Below, piece by piece: positions 59,477 to 64,000 of a DNA stretch of 64,000 nt (position 1 is the first letter of the stretch; the number at the start of each line of letters is the position of its first letter). Below the pieces are notes generated by a model that worked only from the letters and a program-made list of their open reading frames with translations, was not told where the DNA came from and searched no databases. The position numbers and the translations under genes are program-made. Source of the DNA: Lachnocurva sp045579705 (GTDB taxonomy: Bacteria; Bacillota; Clostridia; Lachnospirales; Lachnospiraceae); NCBI GenBank assembly GCA_045579705.1, contig JAZNMP010000003.1, positions 1 through 64,000 on the forward strand, given 5' to 3'.

Positions 59477-60927
59477 TTACTTTGTCTATGTGTATTTCTC
59501 CAAACCGCTGGTGTAAACAGGAGAAGCATCGGGAATAGTTCCAAACGTCCTGCCAGCATATCGAAAGAAAGAATAATCTTTGCAAAATTACTAAACTCTG
59601 AATAATTCTGCATAGGTCCGACTCCTGCGAGTCCTGGACCGATATTGTTAAACGTAGCTGCTACAGCTGTAAAGCTGGTTTCAAAGCTTTTTCCATCAAA
59701 ACTGATCAGAAAATGTGATACAGTAAAGATCAAAATATAAGTTGAAAGATATACGAGAGTCGACTTTACGACACCTTCAGGAAGTGGGGATTTGTCCACT
59801 CTAACCTGTCTAACTGACTTAGGATGAATGTAGGATTTCAGCTCTCTCACTATAGCTTTTGCGAGGATGACGATTCTGGAAACCTTGAATCCACCACCTG
59901 TACTTCCCGCACAAGCTCCGATAAACATAAGGAATACCATAATCAGCTTCGCATTTGGCATCCAGGCATCGAAATCTACCGTCGAATATCCCGTAGTTGT
60001 GATGATAGAGCAAACCTGGAAGAATGCTACTCTAAGCTTTCGCTCGATTCCAGACACCGTTCCATTAAGCTGCGCAAAAATCGCCAATGTCGCAGCACAA
60101 ACGAGGAAGAGATACCAACGAACCTCCTCGATTTCAATCGCCTTCTTCACTTTCTTATTCAATCCAAAGTAATAGAAGTTAAAATTGATACCAAACAGCA
60201 TCATAAACACAGCGATGATCCACTGCTGCGAAGCTGCATAACTTGCTATACTGTCATTACGAATTCCGAATCCTCCAGTACCAGCTGTACCAAATGTCAG
60301 GCAGATTGCATCGAAAACCGGCATTCTAAAGCACATTAGAAGTACGAACTCGATTAAAGTCATTCCAAAATAAATCTGGTAAAGAATAGTTGCTGAAGAG
60401 CGAACCTTTGGCACCAGCTTTCCTACAGATGGTCCCGGTGACTCAGCCTTCATCAGATTAATATTTGAACCGCCAGAAAGCGGCATAATTGCAAGCAGGA
60501 ATACCAGAACTCCCATTCCTCCAACCCAATGTGTGAAGCTTCTCCAGAACAGAGAAGCATGTGAAAGTGACTCGACATCACTCAACACACTCGCTCCGGT
60601 TGTGGTAAAACCAGATACTGTTTCGAAAAAAGCATCCACGAAGTTAGGGATTTCCCTGGTTATTACGAATGGTATAGCACCTATTAGAGACATCAGTATC
60701 CAGCTTAATGCTGTAGCGATACAGCCTTCCTTCAAATAGAATACTGTGTTCTTTGGTTTCGCCCATGAAATCGCTGCTCCACATACGAATGCGATAACAG
60801 CTACTATCAAATAAACGCTAAAAGTTTCTTCCTGATAGATTATTCCTACGATTGCCGGCAAAAGCAACAACGCAGCTTCTATCTTCAAAACCAAGCCTAA
60901 AACATAACGAATAATATTAATGTTCAT
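59452..60927 (-). CDS. trkH: Potassium uptake membrane subunit TrkH
   Basis: 491 residues, four membrane-pore-membrane units. SGFTTTGASVLSD, FGTAGTGGFGIR, SIITTTGYSTVDF and AATFNNIGPGLAG are the four filter loops of the Trk/Ktr type. K+ passes under control of TrkA. Starts 12 bases after trkA and is cotranscribed. Confidence 0.94.
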   Translation of the reverse strand: MNINIIRYVLGLVLKIEAALLLLPAIVGIIYQEETFSVYLIVAVIAFVCGAAISWAKPKNTVFYLKEGCIATALSWILMSLIGAIPFVITREIPNFVDAFFETVSGFTTTGASVLSDVESLSHASLFWRSFTHWVGGMGVLVFLLAIMPLSGGSNINLMKAESPGPSVGKLVPKVRSSATILYQIYFGMTLIEFVLLMCFRMPVFDAICLTFGTAGTGGFGIRNDSIASYAASQQWIIAVFMMLFGINFNFYYFGLNKKVKKAIEIEEVRWYLFLVCAATLAIFAQLNGTVSGIERKLRVAFFQVCSIITTTGYSTVDFDAWMPNAKLIMVFLMFIGACAGSTGGGFKVSRIVILAKAIVRELKSYIHPKSVRQVRVDKSPLPEGVVKSTLVYLSTYILIFTVSHFLISFDGKSFETSFTAVAATFNNIGPGLAGVGPMQNYSEFSNFAKIILSFDMLAGRLELFPMLLLFTPAVWRNTHRQSKHDLVSLF

Positions 60928-60939
60928 AATTCAAATTAC

Positions 60940-62349
60940 CTAATTAAGAATATCATCTAATGTAGTAAATCCTGTATTTGTAGTAACGATCATAACGCTA
61001 TCACCGACGTTGATTTCATCCAAACCACTTGGGATGATAATGTGTCCATTACGATTGATAAATGCAACGTTCAATCCATCTTTGAGATTCAAGTCTTTAA
61101 GTGGAGTATCTGTCGCACGTGACTGAGAATCCACTCTAAACTCGATAGCCTCTACTCTCGAATCATACATATGATACAGGGTCTCGATATTGTTGAAATC
61201 CAAAGATGCTCTCTTTGCTCTAGCGTATGCGATAATAGCCTCACTAGTAATAGTTCTAGGATGAATTACAGAACCTAAATCCATAGAGCCGATCAATTCT
61301 TTGAAGTTCTCTCTAGTAATCTTTGTAACTACCTTTGCATTTGAAACATTTTTTGCATGCATAGTCAAGAAGATGTTCTGCTCATCGATACCAGTCAGCG
61401 ATACGAAACCATCTGTAATATCGATGCCTTCCTCGCGAAGGAGGATTTCATCAGTTCCATCTCCATTTATAACAATTGCATTTGGAAGCAATCTGGAGAG
61501 CTTATCGCATCTCTCAGGATTAGACTCTATGATCTTTACCTGAAGTCCCATATGAAGCAGCTGATTTGCCAGATAGAAGGATGTGATACCTCCACCGATA
61601 ATCATACAAGTCTTCAACTGTACGCTCTTAATATTAAGTCTCTTTAGGAACGCTCTTCTATGTCTCTTTGGAAGAACGAATGTAACCTTGTCACCAGCAT
61701 AGATTCTAAAGTCACCATTAGGAATAGTGACATTTCCACCACGCTCTACTGCGACTACTAGGATTTTTTCATCATCATTATTACAGTTAGCAAACACTTC
61801 CTGCAATGACTTTCCATCCATGAGTCCGTTTTCTTCTACTATTATCTTTATAAGTTCGGCCTGACCATGTGCAAATGAATTGATTTCCAACGCAGATGGT
61901 ATGTAAAAAAGCTTAGCAATCTCAGTAGCAGATTCTAAGTCTGGATTTATAATCATCTGAAGTCCGAGCTGCTCTTTCAAATATCCGGCTTCATTAATAT
62001 AGTCTGGCTTACGTACACGAGCTATAGTTGATGTATTTGCATGTTTAGCAACAGTACAACATAAGAGGTTCAACTCATCTGAATCTGTTACAGCTATAAA
62101 TAGATCAGCATTTTCAATATCAGCTTCCGTCTGGATAGCATAAGAAGCTCCATTACCGACGATTCCCATTACGTCGTATAGATTTGTGATTTCCTCTACA
62201 CGCTCCGGAATCTGGTCGATAATCGTGATATCATTTCCTTCGTTATTAAGTTTCTCTACTAGAGTACGTCCTACTTTTCCGCAACCAACGATGATAATCT
62301 TTAGTGGCTTTTTCTCTAGATTCTTTCTTGAGTTAAACATATTAGACAT
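60940..62349 (-). CDS. trkA: Potassium uptake NAD-binding subunit TrkA
   Basis: 469 residues from the ATG at 62349 (GGGAGATT upstream); the frame continues 10 codons further without a site. Two RCK_N domains (IIIVGCGKVGRTLVEKL; CMIIGGGITSFYLANQL) each followed by RCK_C, the full-length TrkA plan. Forms a ring gating TrkH with NAD(H)/ATP. Confidence 0.93.
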   Translation of the reverse strand: MSNMFNSRKNLEKKPLKIIIVGCGKVGRTLVEKLNNEGNDITIIDQIPERVEEITNLYDVMGIVGNGASYAIQTEADIENADLFIAVTDSDELNLLCCTVAKHANTSTIARVRKPDYINEAGYLKEQLGLQMIINPDLESATEIAKLFYIPSALEINSFAHGQAELIKIIVEENGLMDGKSLQEVFANCNNDDEKILVVAVERGGNVTIPNGDFRIYAGDKVTFVLPKRHRRAFLKRLNIKSVQLKTCMIIGGGITSFYLANQLLHMGLQVKIIESNPERCDKLSRLLPNAIVINGDGTDEILLREEGIDITDGFVSLTGIDEQNIFLTMHAKNVSNAKVVTKITRENFKELIGSMDLGSVIHPRTITSEAIIAYARAKRASLDFNNIETLYHMYDSRVEAIEFRVDSQSRATDTPLKDLNLKDGLNVAFINRNGHIIIPSGLDEINVGDSVMIVTTNTGFTTLDDILN

Positions 62350-62368
62350 AATCTCCCACAACAATACA

Positions 62369-62410
62369 AGCACCGGCACTTACAATAAGTACATTATAAA
62401 TACCGGTGCT
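62369..62410 (-). terminator. Hairpin between upp and trkA
   Basis: AGCACCGG and CCGGTGCT pair across a 26-base AT-rich loop. It ends the upp transcript; tail on the minus strand is TGTATTGTTG. Confidence 0.65.
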
Positions 62411-62434
62411 CATCATTATATATAGAAATATATA

Positions 62435-63073
62435 TTATTTAGTACCAAATATACGATCTCCAGCGTCTCCCAAACCTGGGCAGATGTATGCGTCACCGTT
62501 AAGTTCTCTGTCAAGGTGACCTACATAAATCTGTACATCAGGATGATCAGAAGCAAGTTTCTTTACACCTTCTGGTGCTGCAATAATGCACATGAACTTA
62601 ATCTTCTTTCCGCCGTGCTCTTTGATAAGTTTTATAGCATCACTTCCTGATCCACCTGTAGCGAGCATTGGATCTACTACGAGGATAGTTCTCTGCTCGA
62701 TAGGAGCTGGAAGCTTGCAGTAATATTCATGAGGTTCATGAGTTTCAGGATCTCTGTACAAACCGATATGTCCGATCTTTGCAGTTGGTACGAGACTAGT
62801 AATACCATCTACCATTCCGAGACCAGCACGAAGAATAGGCACTACCGCCATCTTTTTTCCTGCGATAACTGGAGTCATACATTTCTCGATAGGTGTTTCA
62901 ATCTCTACATCCTTAGTAGGAAGATCACGAAGAGCTTCGAATCCCATCAACATAGCGATTTCGCTAACCAAAGATCTAAACTCGTTAGTTCCTGTGTTCT
63001 TGTCTCTAAGCATAGAGATTTTGTGCTGAATCAATGGATGATCGAGCACTGTTACATTTGATCCTAAATCCAT
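62435..63073 (-). CDS. upp: Uracil phosphoribosyltransferase
   Basis: 212 residues. The PRPP loop is VVDPMLATGGSG and the uracil-binding end YICPGLGDAGDRIFGTK. Makes UMP from uracil. Divergent from the uracil permease, fitting salvage. Confidence 0.96.
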   Translation of the reverse strand: MDLGSNVTVLDHPLIQHKISMLRDKNTGTNEFRSLVSEIAMLMGFEALRDLPTKDVEIETPIEKCMTPVIAGKKMAVVPILRAGLGMVDGITSLVPTAKIGHIGLYRDPETHEPHEYYCKLPAPIEQRTILVVDPMLATGGSGSDAIKLIKEHGGKKIKFMCIIAAPEGVKKLASDHPDVQIYVGHLDRELNGDAYICPGLGDAGDRIFGTK

Positions 63074-63258
63074 TTCATATGCCTCTTTTCTATATATTAT
63101 TTTTAATTATAATTCAGACGATATTTTAGTTTAGTCGAATATTAAAGTCAATCCTAAATATGTATAAAAATATGTTCACCTACATCTTGTATCTGATGAC
63201 CAAAACTGATAATATAATTGGTTAGAAAAATGATTAATTCTTTCAGAGAGGAGAAATT

Positions 63259-64000
63259 ATGAACACATCGACTAACATTAAAGACGCCCGTACTCTGGGC
63301 TATCCTAAGATGATGCTCTTAGGCTTACAGCATATGTTTGCTATGTTTGGTGCTACTATTCTGGTACCTATGATTGTTAATTCCTATTTTAAAGGGCATG
63401 GTCTTTCTATTCAGGTAACATTGTTTTCAGCAGGAGCAGGAACATTACTTTTTCATTTGATTACAAAAGGTAAGGTTCCTGCTTTTTTAGGATCTTCTTT
63501 CGCATTTCTAGGCGGATTTGCTACTATTGCAAGCCTTAACACAGGCATCTATAAAGGCATGTCTATGGCTGACAAACTTCCATACGCTTGTGGCGGTATC
63601 GTAGTTGCAGGTCTCATGTACATCCTGCTAGCACTCTTCATCAAGCTCGTAGGAATTAAGAAGGTAATGCGCTTCCTTCCACCGGTTGTAACAGGACCTA
63701 TCATCATCTGCATCGGTCTTTCACTTGCTCCTTCAGCTATCAACAACGCCAAAACATGCTGGCCACTCGCCCTCATCGCACTCGGTGTTGTAATCTTCTT
63801 CAATATCTGGGGCAAGGGAATCTTTAAGATTATTCCTATTCTAATGGGTGTAGTAATCTCTTACATCTGCGCTCTCATCTTTAACAAGTTAGGTATGACA
63901 GCAGCAGACGGTTCTGCACTGCTCGACTTCACAGCTGTATCACAAGCAGCACCTATTCACTTCCAGCCATTCCAGCTCTGCAAATTCGATTTGACAGCTA
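63259..64000 (+). CDS. uraA: Uracil/xanthine permease (cut by the window end)
   Basis: 247 codons are visible, no stop. It starts with AGAGAGGAG and ATG. TLGYPKMMLLGLQHMFAMFG and FLPPVVTGPIIICIGLSLA are typical of the NCS2 uracil permeases. Opposite upp, so uracil is the likely substrate. The remaining half lies outside the window. Confidence 0.92.
   Translation, partial: MNTSTNIKDARTLGYPKMMLLGLQHMFAMFGATILVPMIVNSYFKGHGLSIQVTLFSAGAGTLLFHLITKGKVPAFLGSSFAFLGGFATIASLNTGIYKGMSMADKLPYACGGIVVAGLMYILLALFIKLVGIKKVMRFLPPVVTGPIIICIGLSLAPSAINNAKTCWPLALIALGVVIFFNIWGKGIFKIIPILMGVVISYICALIFNKLGMTAADGSALLDFTAVSQAAPIHFQPFQLCKFDLTA

Noticed and set aside
1..64000. rRNA or tRNA genes
   Set aside because: None recognised on either strand; no CCA-ended cloverleaf or rRNA segments noticed by eye, though a tRNAscan run would be more certain.

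Overview
The window reads as chromosomal DNA of an obligately fermentative, low-to-mid GC member of the Clostridia, most likely a gut or rumen Lachnospiraceae. The reasons are the fused aldehyde/alcohol dehydrogenase, a fused FeoA-FeoB, a multi-cluster FAD oxidoreductase, SPKTG-type cell-wall anchors, strong AGGAGG ribosome sites and a sulfoquinovose fermentation operon. The assignment rests on gene content and not on a phylogeny.

Layout. 1-24.3 kb is mostly core genome: adhE with a Rex-like box in its promoter, a small kinase, a cysteine desulfidase-like enzyme, a 952-residue Fe-S/FAD oxidoreductase divergent from an AraC regulator, rsmE with a K+ channel, a MerR regulator with a textbook 19-bp-spacer promoter, and padR-flavodoxin-feoAB divergent from phenolic acid decarboxylase. 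Then come a C69 peptidase and a glycine-rich repeat protein (both with SPKTG anchors), an ECF sigma/anti-sigma pair, a thioesterase and an aldose epimerase. 24.4-32.6 kb is accessory: a ParE/Phd toxin-antitoxin pair, a Ca2+/Na+-type antiporter behind a yybP-ykoY (Mn2+) riboswitch with a terminator switch, antirepressor debris, and an unrecognised envelope operon (lipoprotein, two unknowns, L,D-transpeptidase, coiled-coil protein).

33.06-48.07 kb is the most unusual part. Seven copies of a short sequence derived from the last codons and stop of guaA (core TACTCCATCTC) divide 15 kb into six modules, with the intact guaA at the right end. The recognisable genes all lie on the guaA strand. They include four AlbA_2/GHKL-type regulators (one intact, one frameshifted, one amber-interrupted, one wrecked), Fic, DUF2971, SWIM, tandem GNAT, ORF6N-PLD and XRE proteins, and KilA-N and Bro-N fragments. 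No integrase is visible. Two modules share both ends. Three of the AlbA_2 genes carry in their inter-domain linker a DNA motif that recurs in their own flanking intergenic DNA.

48.06-64 kb is core and metabolic: guaA, then an eight-gene operon that fits the transaldolase (sulfo-TAL) route for sulfoquinovose. It comprises a GH31 sulfoquinovosidase, GPH importer, transaldolase, YihU-like reductase, a DUF4867-like protein, TauE-type exporter, sugar isomerase and ROK regulator, with a perfect dyad over the promoter. After that come an unknown 171-residue protein, trkH-trkA potassium uptake, upp and the start of a divergent uracil permease cut by the window end.
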